Shown one piece after another: positions 1-11,015 of a stretch of 64,000 nt of DNA; the first letter of the stretch is position 1, and the number at the start of each line of letters is the position of its first letter. This DNA comes from Gammaproteobacteria bacterium. GTDB lineage: Bacteria > Pseudomonadota > Gammaproteobacteria > HK1. The DNA lies in the NCBI GenBank assembly GCA_022826505.1, contig JAJDUQ010000189.1, positions 1-64,000 of the forward strand, given 5' to 3'. Position numbers and translations under genes: made by a program. The notes below the pieces were generated by a model, which was not told the DNA's origin, did no database searches, and worked only from the letters and a program-made list of their open reading frames with translations.

Positions 1-57
1 GTTGGAGTACGGTCACTGGCTTGCTCCTGTGGATGCCCGAGTCTTGAGCAACTCGAA

Positions 58-335
58 TCATCCCACAGACCCCGACCGGCGCCTTCCCAGTTCTCCCGCT
101 CCAGCACCCCTCAATTTGTAAAGCTGGATGACCAGTCCCGGAGCTTGGACAACTTCTCGTGCGGAAACGAAGGCGACATCAGTGTGATGAGCCCGCGCGC
201 CGGATCGAGGCAGACTTGGCGGAAGTGCCGATTCCAGTCGATGGCGGCGAGCGCGGTGACGGTCTCGGGATCGGCGTGCAGGATGTGGACGGTGGAGCCG
301 AGGGACCCGGTGTGCATGGTGGCAGGCTGCTTCAT
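58..335 (-). pseudogene. Possible frameshifted Uma2/DUF820-family endonuclease remnant
   Basis: Minus frame reads ...IDWNRHFRQVCLDPARGLITLMSPSFPHEKLSKL, resembling Uma2 N-terminal pattern (LDG.LEIMSPS..HE.L...L); similarity continues in another frame (LVIQLYKLRGAGAGEL), suggesting frameshifts. Confidence 0.35.
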
Positions 336-535
336 GACGGATGCTCGTCTCGCTACGTGCGTGATCTCCAGTATACTTCGCGCCACCTCCAGCTTCCTCA
401 CTCCGACCGAACCGGCGCTCGATTCGCTGCCCTCTCGCATACGATCCGGTCTGCCGAACGATTGTCGTTCCCCGCCGACCGAACGGTATGCCTGCCGGCT
501 CGCAGCGCAGAGGATTTGCCGGTCGACAGACAGCC

Positions 536-2911
536 ATGCCCGACGACACCCTCAGCATCGAGATCGACGGCCGCGCCTGCGAAGCGCGCAAGGGCCAGAT
601 GCTCATCGAGGTGGCGGATGCGAACGCCATCCCCATCCCCCGTTTCTGCTACCACGAGAAGCTCTCGGTGGCGGCCAACTGCCGCATGTGCCTAGTCGAG
701 GTCGAGCGGGCGCCGAAGCCGCTGCCCGCCTGCGCCACCCCGGTGATGGACGGGATGAAGGTGTTCACGCGGTCTAAGACGGCGCGCAACGCCCAGAAGT
801 CGGTGATGGAGTTCCTGCTCATCAACCATCCCCTCGACTGCCCCATCTGCGACCAGGGCGGCGAGTGCGAGCTGCAGGACGTCGCGATGGGCTACGGCCG
901 CGACGTCTCGCGGTTCAACGAACGCAAGCGCGCCGTGGAGGACAAGGACCTTGGCCCGCTGATCGCCACCGACATGACCCGCTGCATCCACTGCACCCGG
1001 TGCGTGCGGTTCGGGGAGGAGATCGGCGGGATGCCGGAGCTCGGCGCCACGGGCCGCGGCGAGGACATGGAGATCGGCACCTTCATCACCCGCAGCGTCG
1101 ACTCCGAGCTCTCCGGCAACGTGATCGACCTCTGCCCCGTGGGCGCGCTCACCTCCAAGCCCTTCCGCTTCCGGGCCCGCGCCTGGGAGATGGCACAGCG
1201 CGACGGCATCGCCCCGCACGATCCGGTCGGCTCCAACATCCACCTGCACGTGCGCCGCGGCCGGGTCCTGCGCGTGGTGCCGCGCGCGAACGAGTCCATC
1301 AACGAGGTCTGGATCTCCGACCGTGACCGGTTCGGGTACGAGGGGTTGTACAGCGACGACCGGGCGCTGTCGCCGATGGTCAAGCGCGACGGGGTGTGGA
1401 GCGAGGTGTCCTGGGAGGAAGCGCTCAAGGCGACGGTGAAGGGGTTGCGCGAGGTCGTGGCGGAGAAGGGCGGGGAAGCGGTCGGCGCGCTCGCCTCGGC
1501 CTCCTGCACGCTCGAGGAGCTCCTCCTCTTTCAGAAGCTCGCGCGAGGCATCGGCTGCGCCAACGTCGATCATCGTGTCCGCCAGCGTGACTTCTCGGAC
1601 CAGTACGCGGCGCCGGACTATCCGTCCATGGGAATGGGCGTGGACGCGCTTGAGCGGCTCGACGCGGCATTGCTGATCGGCTCCTGGACCCGCAAGGAGC
1701 ATCCCATCGTCAACCATCGGCTGCGCAAGGCGAGCCTCGCCGGCGCCTCGGTCATGCATCTGGACGTGATGGCCCACGACCTGAACCTCGCGTCCGCGGT
1801 CCGAGTCGTGGTGGCGCCGTCGAAACTCGCGGACAGGCTTGCGGCTGTCACTGCGGCCGCGGCCCGCCTGGCGAATCGGCAGCCGGAGGGTCTCGAAGAC
1901 TTGACCGAAGGCGTTGATATCGATTCCGATGCCGAGCGCATCGCACGCAATCTGATCGATGCAGGCCGGGCCGCGATTCTGTTGGGGCCGCAGGCGATCA
2001 ACCATGGAGATGCGGCGGTGCTGCGCGGCCTCGCTGCGTGTCTTGCCGACCTGACCGGCGCTACCCTGGGGACGCTGGACGAAGGCGCCAATCCCGCCGG
2101 GGCGTGGATTGCCGGAGTGGTGCCGCATCGCGAGGCGAACAGCGCGCCGGCGCAGCGACCGGGACTTGATGCGCGTGCGATGTTCGAGGCCGGGCTCGAT
2201 GCGTACGTGCTCATGGGCCTGGAACCCGAGTTCGACTGCGCCGACGGCGCATGCGCGCACGCGGCGCTGAACGCGGCGCGGTTTGTGATCAGCCTGAGCA
2301 CCTTTCGTACCGAGGCGATGGCGGAGTACGCGGAGGTCATCCTCCCCATCGCCGCTTTCGCCGAGACCGAGGGGACGTTCGTCAACCTCTCCGGAAACCG
2401 TCAGGGCTTCGAGGCCGCAGCGCCTCCCCTCGCGGATTCGCGCCCCGCGTGGCGGGTGCTCCGGGTGCTCGGCAATCTCTTCGAGCTGACCGGCTTCGAG
2501 CAGGAGACGATCGACGATGTACGGGCCGGGCTCGGCGAGCCGAGCCCGGCCGGTGCGCCCGGGTGGCCACTACCCCAGCGCCTTCCCGAGCCCGACGATC
2601 TTGGTGGGGGTCTGGAGCGTATCGCTCCGGTGCCGATCTACGCGGCTGACGCTCTCGTGCGCCGTTCGCGACCTCTCCAGGCTACCCGAGACGCGCAGCT
2701 TGCGGGGGTGTCCTTGAGCCCGGCAACGCTGGAACATCTCGGTGTGGAGAACGGCGAGCCGGTCGAAGTGCGGCAGGGCGGCGGCGGGGTCGTCCTCGAT
2801 GTCGTCGCGGACGGGCGGACACCTGACGGCTGCGCGTTTCTGCCGGCCGGAATTCCGGCGGTCGCGGCGCTTGGGCCGGGGGATCGCCCGGTCGCGATAC
2901 ACAAGGCCTGA
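536..2911 (+). CDS. nuoG: NADH-quinone oxidoreductase subunit G
   Basis: 2Fe-2S/4Fe-4S Cys motifs (CRMCLVEVE, CPICDQGGECELQD, CIHCTRCVRFGEE) and molybdopterin-type domain; first gene of nuoG-N run. ORF also allows start at 488. Confidence 0.96.
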   Translation: MPDDTLSIEIDGRACEARKGQMLIEVADANAIPIPRFCYHEKLSVAANCRMCLVEVERAPKPLPACATPVMDGMKVFTRSKTARNAQKSVMEFLLINHPLDCPICDQGGECELQDVAMGYGRDVSRFNERKRAVEDKDLGPLIATDMTRCIHCTRCVRFGEEIGGMPELGATGRGEDMEIGTFITRSVDSELSGNVIDLCPVGALTSKPFRFRARAWEMAQRDGIAPHDPVGSNIHLHVRRGRVLRVVPRANESINEVWISDRDRFGYEGLYSDDRALSPMVKRDGVWSEVSWEEALKATVKGLREVVAEKGGEAVGALASASCTLEELLLFQKLARGIGCANVDHRVRQRDFSDQYAAPDYPSMGMGVDALERLDAALLIGSWTRKEHPIVNHRLRKASLAGASVMHLDVMAHDLNLASAVRVVVAPSKLADRLAAVTAAAARLANRQPEGLEDLTEGVDIDSDAERIARNLIDAGRAAILLGPQAINHGDAAVLRGLAACLADLTGATLGTLDEGANPAGAWIAGVVPHREANSAPAQRPGLDARAMFEAGLDAYVLMGLEPEFDCADGACAHAALNAARFVISLSTFRTEAMAEYAEVILPIAAFAETEGTFVNLSGNRQGFEAAAPPLADSRPAWRVLRVLGNLFELTGFEQETIDDVRAGLGEPSPAGAPGWPLPQRLPEPDDLGGGLERIAPVPIYAADALVRRSRPLQATRDAQLAGVSLSPATLEHLGVENGEPVEVRQGGGGVVLDVVADGRTPDGCAFLPAGIPAVAALGPGDRPVAIHKA

Positions 2912-2986
2912 TTGCTCCATGGCGCAGGTTGCTGGAAAGGCATACTTGTGGGGAACAACTGGCATGGACACCACGGAGCGCATGTC

Positions 2987-3238
2987 ATGACCGGTACCAC
3001 CTTTGATTCACTCACCGCCGCCCGCGACCTCGAAGCCGCGGGCTTCGAGAGGCGTCAAGCCGAAGCACTCGCGAAGGCGATGCGCGACGTAGCTGGCGCA
3101 GACCGTGAGGAGTTCGCCACGAAAGCCGACCTCACCACCGCGGTCGCCGTCCTTCGCGCCGACCTCTACCGCGCCCTGTGGATTCAAGGCGGGGCCATCG
3201 TCGCGATCCTCACCGCCCTTCGGTTCCTGCCGATCTGA
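2987..3238 (+). CDS. Small coiled-coil/TM protein, DUF1640 (CCDC90)-like
   Basis: MTGTTFDSLTAARDLEAAGFERRQAEALAKAMRD...ATKADLTTAVAVLRADLYRALWIQGGAIVAILTALRFLPI; helical N-term plus C-terminal TM, typical of DUF1640. Confidence 0.6.
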   Translation: MTGTTFDSLTAARDLEAAGFERRQAEALAKAMRDVAGADREEFATKADLTTAVAVLRADLYRALWIQGGAIVAILTALRFLPI

Positions 3239-3316
3239 CCGTCGCCGCGGCCGGGATCTCCGTACCACGTATCGCTGGATTCATCATCTGAACTCACTCT
3301 GAAACAACCCCTTTCG

Positions 3317-4384
3317 ATGCCCGAACCCCTCGCAACCGCCCTCGGATGGCTCCCCCACGAGCTCGCGCTGCTCGTCGAGACGCTGCTCAAGATCGTGGCG
3401 CTTCTCGTTCCGCTGCTGGCAACCGTCGCCTGGTACACCTACGCGGAGCGCAAGGTCATCGGCTACATGCAGGTGCGGCTCGGACCCAACCGAGTGGGAC
3501 CGAAGGGATTGCTGCAGCCCATTGCGGACGCCGTGAAGCTGCTGTTCAAGGAGTTCATCATTCCCGCCGGCGCGAACCGGATCCTGTTCGTGGCCGCGCC
3601 CGTCATCTCGCTCGCCTCGGCGTTGGCGGCGTGGGCGGTGGTGCCCTTCTCCGACTTCCTGGTCATTGCCGACATCAACGCGGGACTGCTCTACATTCTC
3701 GCGATGACCTCGCTCGGCGTGTACGGGGTCATCATTGCGGGCTGGTCGTCGAACTCGAAGTACGCTCTGCTGGGCGCGATGCGTTCCGCCGCCCAGATCG
3801 TGGCCTACGAAATCGCGATGGGATTCGCGCTCGTCGTGGTGCTGATGGCGGCGGGCAGCCTCAATCTGCGCGAGATCGTGCTGGCCCAGGAAGGCGGTTG
3901 GGTCCACTGGTTCTGGCTGCCATTGCTGCCGATGTTCCTCGTCTACCTGATCTCCGGTGTCGCCGAGACCAACCGCGCTCCATTCGATGTCGCCGAAGGC
4001 GAGTCCGAAATCGTGGCCGGCTTCCACGTCGAGTACTCCGGGATGGCGTTCTCGGTGTTCTTCATGGCGGAGTACGCGAACATGGTCCTCATCGGCGCAC
4101 TGACCGTGATCATGTTCCTCGGCGGCTGGCTCTCGCCTTTTCCGGGCTTGCAGGACCTCGCATTCGTCGGATGGTTCTTCGCCCCCGGGGTCCACTGGTT
4201 CGTCGGCAAGCTCGTATTCTTCCTGTTCCTGTTCCTGTGGCTGCGCGCGACCTTTCCGCGCTATCGCTACGACCAGATCATGAGGCTCGGATGGAAGGTC
4301 TTCATCCCGCTCACGATTGTCTGGATCGTGGTGGTGGGGATCGCGATCCTGGCCGGTCTGCCTCCCTGGTTCGATACAGCGTGA
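3317..4384 (+). CDS. nuoH: NADH-quinone oxidoreductase subunit H
   Basis: [63 protein letters not shown]. Confidence 0.97.
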   Translation: MPEPLATALGWLPHELALLVETLLKIVALLVPLLATVAWYTYAERKVIGYMQVRLGPNRVGPKGLLQPIADAVKLLFKEFIIPAGANRILFVAAPVISLASALAAWAVVPFSDFLVIADINAGLLYILAMTSLGVYGVIIAGWSSNSKYALLGAMRSAAQIVAYEIAMGFALVVVLMAAGSLNLREIVLAQEGGWVHWFWLPLLPMFLVYLISGVAETNRAPFDVAEGESEIVAGFHVEYSGMAFSVFFMAEYANMVLIGALTVIMFLGGWLSPFPGLQDLAFVGWFFAPGVHWFVGKLVFFLFLFLWLRATFPRYRYDQIMRLGWKVFIPLTIVWIVVVGIAILAGLPPWFDTA

Positions 4385-4391
4385 GATCGAC

Positions 4392-4880
4392 ATGAGCAAG
4401 CTCAGACACTATTTCCGGAGTTTCCTGCTGCTCGAGCTCCTCAAGGGCCTGCGCCTCACGCTGCGGTACTTCGTGAGCGAGAAGTTCACGGTGCAGTACC
4501 CGGAGCAGAAGACGCCGAAGTCCCCTCGGTTTCGCGGGCTGCACGCGCTGCGTCGCTACCCCAACGGTGAGGAACGCTGCATCGCCTGCAAGCTCTGCGA
4601 GGCGGTGTGTCCGGCGCTCGCCATCACCATCGACTCCGAGTCGCGCGCCGACGGCACCCGCCGCACCACGCGCTACGACATCGACCTCTTCAAGTGCATC
4701 TTCTGCGGCTTCTGCGAAGAGTCCTGCCCCGTCGACTCCATCGTGGAGACGCGCATTCACGAATACCACTTCGAGAAGCGCGGCGAGAGCATCATGACCA
4801 AGGACAAGCTGCTCGCCATCGGAGACGCCTACGAGAAGGAGATTGCGGCGGACCGGCTCGCCGATTCGCTCTACCGCTGA
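4392..4880 (+). CDS. nuoI: NADH-quinone oxidoreductase subunit I
   Basis: Two 4Fe-4S motifs [12 protein letters not shown] and [12 protein letters not shown]; operon position. Confidence 0.97.
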   Translation: MSKLRHYFRSFLLLELLKGLRLTLRYFVSEKFTVQYPEQKTPKSPRFRGLHALRRYPNGEERCIACKLCEAVCPALAITIDSESRADGTRRTTRYDIDLFKCIFCGFCEESCPVDSIVETRIHEYHFEKRGESIMTKDKLLAIGDAYEKEIAADRLADSLYR

Positions 4881-5497
4881 TGTTCGTGCAACTCGTCTTC
4901 TACGTCCTTTCCGCCATCCTCGTGGGTGCGGCGGTGATGGTGATCACCGCGCGCAATCCCGTCCACGCGGCTCTGTTCCTCGTCCTCGCGTTCTTCACGA
5001 GCGCTGGCATCTGGCTGCTGCTGGAGGCGGAATTCCTCGCCATCATCCTCGTGCTCGTCTACGTCGGCGCGGTGATGGTGCTGTTCCTGTTCGTGGTGAT
5101 GATGCTCGACATCAACCTCGCTCCGCTGCGCGAGGGATTCATCCGCTACCTCCCGATCGGCATCGCGGTGGCCCTGATCGTCGTGGTCGAGCTCGCCCTC
5201 GTCATCGGGGTGTCCGATTTCGGACTCGAAGTGATGCCCCATCCGCCTGCCCATCCGGCGGACTACAGCAACACCAAGGAACTGGGCGCCCTGCTCTACA
5301 CCGTCTACGTGTATCCGTTCGAACTCGCGGCCGCGATATTGCTCGTCGCCATCGTGGCTGCAATCGCACTGACCATGCGGCGTCGGGCTGGGGTCAAGAC
5401 CCAGGATCCGAGCCGTCAGGTCCAGGTGCGGCGCGAGGATCGCATCCGTATCGTGCAGATGCCCGCCGAGTCTCGAAATCGGCCTGACAACCCATGA
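4880..5497 (+). CDS. nuoJ: NADH-quinone oxidoreductase subunit J
   Basis: [39 protein letters not shown]...; ATG overlaps nuoI stop. Confidence 0.95.
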   Translation: MFVQLVFYVLSAILVGAAVMVITARNPVHAALFLVLAFFTSAGIWLLLEAEFLAIILVLVYVGAVMVLFLFVVMMLDINLAPLREGFIRYLPIGIAVALIVVVELALVIGVSDFGLEVMPHPPAHPADYSNTKELGALLYTVYVYPFELAAAILLVAIVAAIALTMRRRAGVKTQDPSRQVQVRREDRIRIVQMPAESRNRPDNP

Positions 5498-5799
5498 TTC
5501 CTCTCACGCACTTTATCGTGCTCGGGGCGATTCTCTTCTGCCTCAGCATGGCCGGGATCTTCCTCAACCGGAAGAACGTGATCATCCTGCTCATGTCCAT
5601 CGAGCTGATGCTGCTGTCGGTGAACCTGAACTTCGTCGCGTTCTCTCGGTTCCTCGGCGACGCCGCCGGTCAGGTGTTCGTCTTCTTCATTCTCACCGTG
5701 GCGGCGGCGGAGGCGGCCATCGGGCTCGCGATTCTCGTCGTCCTGTTCCGCAGCCGGCAGACCATCAACGTCGCGGATCTGGATACCACCAAGGGATAG
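5494..5799 (+). CDS. nuoK: NADH-quinone oxidoreductase subunit K
   Basis: [53 protein letters not shown]; overlaps nuoJ stop. Confidence 0.97.
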   Translation: MIPLTHFIVLGAILFCLSMAGIFLNRKNVIILLMSIELMLLSVNLNFVAFSRFLGDAAGQVFVFFILTVAAAEAAIGLAILVVLFRSRQTINVADLDTTKG

Positions 5800-5827
5800 A
5801 GCCAAGGATCGGAGGACCCTCCCGACG

Positions 5828-7786
5828 ATGTTCCAAGTCTATCTGTGGATCGTGCTCGCTCCGCTTCTGGGGGCGCTGATCGCGGGACTGTCCGGCCGCG
5901 TGATCGGACGCTCGGGCGCGCACTGGGTGACGATACTTGCGGTGGCGATCTCCACCGTGCTTTCGGGCATTGCGTACTACGACATCATGGTGGCCGGCAG
6001 CCCCGCGTTCGATGGAACGGTGTACACCTGGGGCATCGTCGGTGACCTGAAGATCGCGGTCGGATTCCTCATCGACGAACTCAGCGTGACGATGATGGTG
6101 GTCGTCACGTTCGTCTCCCTGATGGTGCACATCTACACCATCGGCTACATGCACGACGACCCCGGTTACCAGCGATTCTTCAGCTACATCTCGCTGTTCA
6201 CCTTCGCGATGCTCATGCTCGTGATGTCGAACAACTTCATGCAGCTCTTTTTCGGGTGGGAGGCGGTCGGCGTCGTTTCCTACCTGCTGATCGGGTTCTG
6301 GTTCGACCGCGAGTCGGCAATCCGGGCCAACCTGAAGGCGTTTCTCGTCAACCGGGTGGGCGACCTGGGATTCCTGATCGGAATCGCGTGCCTGTTCATG
6401 TACACGGGGTCGCTTCACTACCGCGAGGTGTTCGACGCCGCTCCGGAACTGGGCGCGACCACCATGCCCGGCCCGTGGGGAGCCGAGTGGCAGGTGCTCG
6501 CGTTCGCATGCATCTGCCTGTTCATCGGCGCCATGGGCAAGTCCGCGCAGTTTCCGCTCCACGTGTGGCTGCCCGATTCCATGGAAGGCCCGACACCGAT
6601 TTCGGCCCTCATCCACGCCGCCACCATGGTCACGGCCGGGATCTTCATGGTTGCGCGGATGTCGCCGCTGTTCGAGCACTCCGTGACCGCGCTGAGCTTC
6701 GTGCTCGTGATCGGAGCGGTCACCGCCTTGTTCATGGGGTTGCTGGGGCTCGTCCAGCACGACATCAAGCGGGTGGTCGCGTACTCGACACTCTCGCAGC
6801 TCGGGTACATGACGGTGGGCCTCGGCGCGTCCGCGTACGCGGCCAGCATCTTCCATCTCGGCACCCACGCGTTCTTCAAGGCGTTGCTGTTCCTCGCCGC
6901 AGGCTCGGTGATCATCGCACTGCACCACGAGCAGGACATGCGCAAGATGGGCGGGTTGCGCAAGTACATGCCCATCACCTGGATCACCTCGCTCATCGGG
7001 ACGCTGGCCCTCATCGGCACTCCCGGGTTCGCCGGGTTCTTCTCCAAGGAGTCGATCATCGAGGCGGTCCATCACTCGCAGGTGCCGGGTGCCGGGTTCG
7101 CTTGGCTGTGCGTCCTGGCCGGTGTCTTCGTCACCGCGCTGTACAGCTTCCGCATGTACTTCCTGGTCTTCCACGGAAAGGAACGCATGGACGAGCACGC
7201 GCGCGAGCATCTGCACGAAACTCCGGCGGTGGTGACGGTGCCGCTGGTCCTGCTCGCCATCCCGTCGGTGGTGGTCGGCTGGATGTTCGTCGAACCAATG
7301 CTCTACGGGTCGCACTACGGCGCCAGCATCGAGGTCCACAAGGAGCGCGACGTCCTTGGAGTGATGGCGGCGAACTGGCACGGCGCCTGGGCGATGGTGA
7401 AGCACTCCGTGGTGACCGCGCCGTTCTGGCTCGCCGTCGGTGGATTCGTGGTCGCCTGGTTTCTGTGGTACCTGCGACCGGAGATTCCCGCCCGCATCGC
7501 GGAAATGTTCCGCACCCTGCACACGGTGCTCGCCCGCAAGTACTACTTCGACGAGCTGTACGAGTCGGTACTCGCTGGTCTCGGCCGCGCCGTCGGAGGA
7601 GGGCTCTGGCAGGTTGGAGACGTGCGGCTCATCGACGGGCTGATGGTCAACGGCAGTGCACGCGGCGTGGGGTGGCTCTCGAGCGTAGTGCGTCGAATTC
7701 AGACCGGTCTGCTCTACCACTACGCGTTCGCGATGATCGTCGGGCTTCTCCTGCTGGTATCGCTGTTTGTGGTTGTCAGGCTGTGA
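5828..7786 (+). CDS. nuoL: NADH-quinone oxidoreductase subunit L
   Basis: Multi-TM Mrp-type subunit; MGKSAQFPLHVWLPDSMEGPTPISALIHAATMVTAGIF. Confidence 0.97.
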   Translation: MFQVYLWIVLAPLLGALIAGLSGRVIGRSGAHWVTILAVAISTVLSGIAYYDIMVAGSPAFDGTVYTWGIVGDLKIAVGFLIDELSVTMMVVVTFVSLMVHIYTIGYMHDDPGYQRFFSYISLFTFAMLMLVMSNNFMQLFFGWEAVGVVSYLLIGFWFDRESAIRANLKAFLVNRVGDLGFLIGIACLFMYTGSLHYREVFDAAPELGATTMPGPWGAEWQVLAFACICLFIGAMGKSAQFPLHVWLPDSMEGPTPISALIHAATMVTAGIFMVARMSPLFEHSVTALSFVLVIGAVTALFMGLLGLVQHDIKRVVAYSTLSQLGYMTVGLGASAYAASIFHLGTHAFFKALLFLAAGSVIIALHHEQDMRKMGGLRKYMPITWITSLIGTLALIGTPGFAGFFSKESIIEAVHHSQVPGAGFAWLCVLAGVFVTALYSFRMYFLVFHGKERMDEHAREHLHETPAVVTVPLVLLAIPSVVVGWMFVEPMLYGSHYGASIEVHKERDVLGVMAANWHGAWAMVKHSVVTAPFWLAVGGFVVAWFLWYLRPEIPARIAEMFRTLHTVLARKYYFDELYESVLAGLGRAVGGGLWQVGDVRLIDGLMVNGSARGVGWLSSVVRRIQTGLLYHYAFAMIVGLLLLVSLFVVVRL

Positions 7787-7823
7787 CGGCGACGGTTGTG
7801 CATCGACGACGGCAGACGGCGCG

Positions 7824-9335
7824 ATGACCGGCCTGCCCTTGCTCAGTCTCGTCGTCTGGACACCGATCGTCGGTGGCCTGTGGGTGCTGCTCGCGAGCGC
7901 GGGCCGCGGGGCGTCGACGGTGCGCGCGGTGGCCCTCGCGGTCTCTGTCGCGACGTTCGTGCTGTCGGTGTTCCTGTGGACAGGGTTCGATGCGACCACG
8001 CACGAAATGCAGTTCGTCGAGCGGGTGGCATGGGTCTCCACGTTCGACATCCACTACCACCTCGGCCTGGACGGCATTTCGATGCCGCTCGTCCTCCTGA
8101 CCACTCTGATGACGGTACTGGTGGTGCTCGCGGGGTGGGAGGTCATCGAGTACCGGCCGGCGCAGTACCTGGCCGCGTTCCTCATCCAGGAAGGGTTGAT
8201 GGTCGGCGCGTTCTCGGCCCTCGATTCGATCCTGTTCTACGTGTTCTGGGAGGCGCTGCTCATTCCGATGTTCCTCATCATCGGCATCTGGGGCGGGCCG
8301 AGACGCATCTACGCCACCGTCAAGTTCTTTCTCTACACCTTCCTCGGCTCGGTTCTGATGCTGGTGGCGCTGCTCTACCTCTACGCCGAAGCCGGCTCGT
8401 TCGCGATCCTCGACCTGCACGACCTGCCGCTCGGCCTCACCGCGCAAGTTCTGGTCTTCATCGCATTCCTGGTGGCGTTTGCGGTGAAGGTACCCATGTG
8501 GCCGGTGCACACGTGGCTGCCGGACGCGCACGTGGAGGCGCCGACCGGAGGCTCGGTCATCCTCGCCGCGATTATGCTGAAGCTCGGTGGCTACGGTCTG
8601 GTGCGGCTGAGCATGCCGATTGCGCCCGATGCGAGCGCGGAGCTTGCGATGTTCATGATCGCGTTGTCGCTCGTAGCCATCGTCTACGTCGGATTCGTCG
8701 CCCTCGTTCAGCCGGACATGAAGAAGCTCATCGCGTACTCGTCGGTGTCGCACATGGGGTTCGTCACTCTCGGATTCTTCATTGTCTTCTCCATGTTCGA
8801 CTCGGGCGACACCACCAGCGCGGCGCTGGGTGTCGAAGGGGCCCTGATACAGATGATTTCCCACGGGTTCATCTCCGGCGCGCTCTTTCTCTGCGTGGGC
8901 GTGATGTACGACCGTGTGCACAGCCGCATGATCGGAGACTATGGCGGCGTCGCGCACCCGATGCCCGCCTTCGGTGCGTTCATGATGCTGTTCGCGCTCG
9001 CCAATTCCGGTCTGCCGGGCACCTCCGGATTCGTCGGAGAATTCATGGTTATCCTGGCGAGCTTCAAGGCCGGCGCATGGATTGCCGTTCTCGCCGCGAC
9101 GACCCTGGTCCTGGGAGCTGCATATACGCTGTGGATGTACAAGCGCGTGGTATACGGGCCCGTCGCCAACGACGCAGTCGCTGCGCTTTCCGACATTGGC
9201 CGGCGTGAGTTCGCCATCCTGGCGGTACTTGCCGTGGTGGTGCTCCTGTTCGGAATCTGGCCGGCGCCTCTGCTGGAAGTCATGGGGCCGAGTGTGGAGC
9301 ATCTCCTCGAACATCTTGCGAAGTCGAAACTGTGA
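7824..9335 (+). CDS. nuoM: NADH-quinone oxidoreductase subunit M
   Basis: Mrp-type subunit; AFAVKVPMWPVHTWLPDAHVEAPTGGSVILAAIMLKLGGYG. Confidence 0.97.
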   Translation: MTGLPLLSLVVWTPIVGGLWVLLASAGRGASTVRAVALAVSVATFVLSVFLWTGFDATTHEMQFVERVAWVSTFDIHYHLGLDGISMPLVLLTTLMTVLVVLAGWEVIEYRPAQYLAAFLIQEGLMVGAFSALDSILFYVFWEALLIPMFLIIGIWGGPRRIYATVKFFLYTFLGSVLMLVALLYLYAEAGSFAILDLHDLPLGLTAQVLVFIAFLVAFAVKVPMWPVHTWLPDAHVEAPTGGSVILAAIMLKLGGYGLVRLSMPIAPDASAELAMFMIALSLVAIVYVGFVALVQPDMKKLIAYSSVSHMGFVTLGFFIVFSMFDSGDTTSAALGVEGALIQMISHGFISGALFLCVGVMYDRVHSRMIGDYGGVAHPMPAFGAFMMLFALANSGLPGTSGFVGEFMVILASFKAGAWIAVLAATTLVLGAAYTLWMYKRVVYGPVANDAVAALSDIGRREFAILAVLAVVVLLFGIWPAPLLEVMGPSVEHLLEHLAKSKL

Positions 9336-9566
9336 GCACTTCGGTATCGAGCACCCGACGATGACATCTCTTGCAAGGCGAGACCGAGACATCCACGCGT
9401 TTCGCAACGACGCTTCCGTGGCAATGACCGAGGAAGGCCGAATCGCCGGTTCGATCGTCCCTCGGGAGCACCGTTCCCCGAGACTTCCGTCTCGCGCCCC
9501 CGCGTGCTCGCGGACGCGCAATCCGCGCCGATCGCTTCCGGTGCCGCCCGATTGGGACAAATCCCG

Positions 9567-11015
9567 ATGACGCCAGTCGGATTCGCCGTTCCGGACATGC
9601 TCCCCGCTTCCGCGGAGATATTTCTTCTGTGCATGGCTTGCGTCGTGTTGCTGGTGGACGTCTGGCTGCCGGATCGATACCGGAGGCTGACCTACCAGCT
9701 ATCGCAGGCGTCGCTCGCGGGTGCAGTGCTGCTCGTGCTCGTGACGTTTCCCGAAGCGCGCATCACCACGTTCGACGGCACCTTCGTTGCCGACCAGTTG
9801 GCCTCGGTGCTCAAGACCTTCCTTCTCGTCGTGAGCGGCTTCGGCTTTTTCTATTCCAGGGTGCACCTGGAGCCGCGTGGCCAGATGCGGGGCGAGTACT
9901 TCGTCCTGGGGCTGTTCGCGGTGCTCGGGATGATGGTGCTGGTGTCGGCCGGCAACTTCCTGACCCTGTACCTGGGACTGGAACTGCTGTCGCTGTCGCT
10001 GTACGCGATGGTCGCGCTCGATCGCGATTCGAGGCTGGGGTGCGAGGCGGCGATGAAGTACTTCGTGCTCGGAGCACTCGCTTCGGGAATGCTGCTGTAC
10101 GGAATCTCGATGATCTACGGCAGCACCGGCAGCCTCGATCTCGCAACGATTTCCGCGTCGATCGCCACCGCTGGACCCATGCGGCTCACCATGGTGCTCG
10201 GTCTCGTTTTCGTCGTGGTCGGAGTCGCATTCAAGCTCGGAGCGGTGCCGTTTCACATGTGGGTGCCGGACGTGTACGAGGGGGCTCCGACACCGGTCAC
10301 CCTGTTCATCGCCACCGCTCCCAAGATCGCCGCATTCGGAATGCTCATGCGCGCCCTGGTCGACGGGCTTGGCGGGCTGGTCGCCGACTGGTCCCAGATG
10401 CTCGTGGTGCTTGCGGTGTTGTCGATGGCGGCCGGCAACGTCATCGCCATCGCGCAGACCAACATCAAGCGAATGCTCGCCTACTCGACGATCGCCCATA
10501 TGGGGTTCGTCTTCGTCGGGATGGCATCCGGCACTTCAGCCGGTTACGCGGCATCCATGTTCTACGTCCTCACCTATGCATTGATGGCGCTCGGAGGATT
10601 CGCGATGGTGATCTGGCTTGGGCGAGCCGGCATGGAGGCGGATCGACTGGAAGACTTCAAGGGGGTGAACGAACGCAATCCATGGTTCGCATTCATGATG
10701 CTGATCCTGATGCTGTCCATGGCCGGAGTTCCTCCCTTCGTGGGCTTCTGGGCCAAGTGGTCCGTATTGCGCGAAGCGGTCGCCGCGGACATGACGTGGC
10801 TGGCTGTGGCGGCGGTGCTGTTCTCCGTCGTCGGTCTGTTTTACTACCTTCGGATCGTCCGCCTGATGTATTTCGAGGCTCCGACCGATGCCACGCCCGT
10901 AGCCTCGCTGGTCGCAATGAGGGTCGTCGTGAGTACGAACGCGCTCGCCATACTTGCGCTCGGAATCTATCCCGGTGCGTTGCTGAGACTCTGCGAGGCG
11001 GTCACCCGATACTGA
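9567..11015 (+). CDS. nuoN: NADH-quinone oxidoreductase subunit N
   Basis: Mrp-type subunit; GVAFKLGAVPFHMWVPDVYEGAPTPVTLFIATAPKIAAF. Confidence 0.96.
   Translation: MTPVGFAVPDMLPASAEIFLLCMACVVLLVDVWLPDRYRRLTYQLSQASLAGAVLLVLVTFPEARITTFDGTFVADQLASVLKTFLLVVSGFGFFYSRVHLEPRGQMRGEYFVLGLFAVLGMMVLVSAGNFLTLYLGLELLSLSLYAMVALDRDSRLGCEAAMKYFVLGALASGMLLYGISMIYGSTGSLDLATISASIATAGPMRLTMVLGLVFVVVGVAFKLGAVPFHMWVPDVYEGAPTPVTLFIATAPKIAAFGMLMRALVDGLGGLVADWSQMLVVLAVLSMAAGNVIAIAQTNIKRMLAYSTIAHMGFVFVGMASGTSAGYAASMFYVLTYALMALGGFAMVIWLGRAGMEADRLEDFKGVNERNPWFAFMMLILMLSMAGVPPFVGFWAKWSVLREAVAADMTWLAVAAVLFSVVGLFYYLRIVRLMYFEAPTDATPVASLVAMRVVVSTNALAILALGIYPGALLRLCEAVTRY

Noticed and set aside
5765-8050. 761-aa minus-strand ORF opposite nuoL
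   Set aside because: Antisense shadow of nuoL/nuoM; low-complexity R/H/E/D translation.
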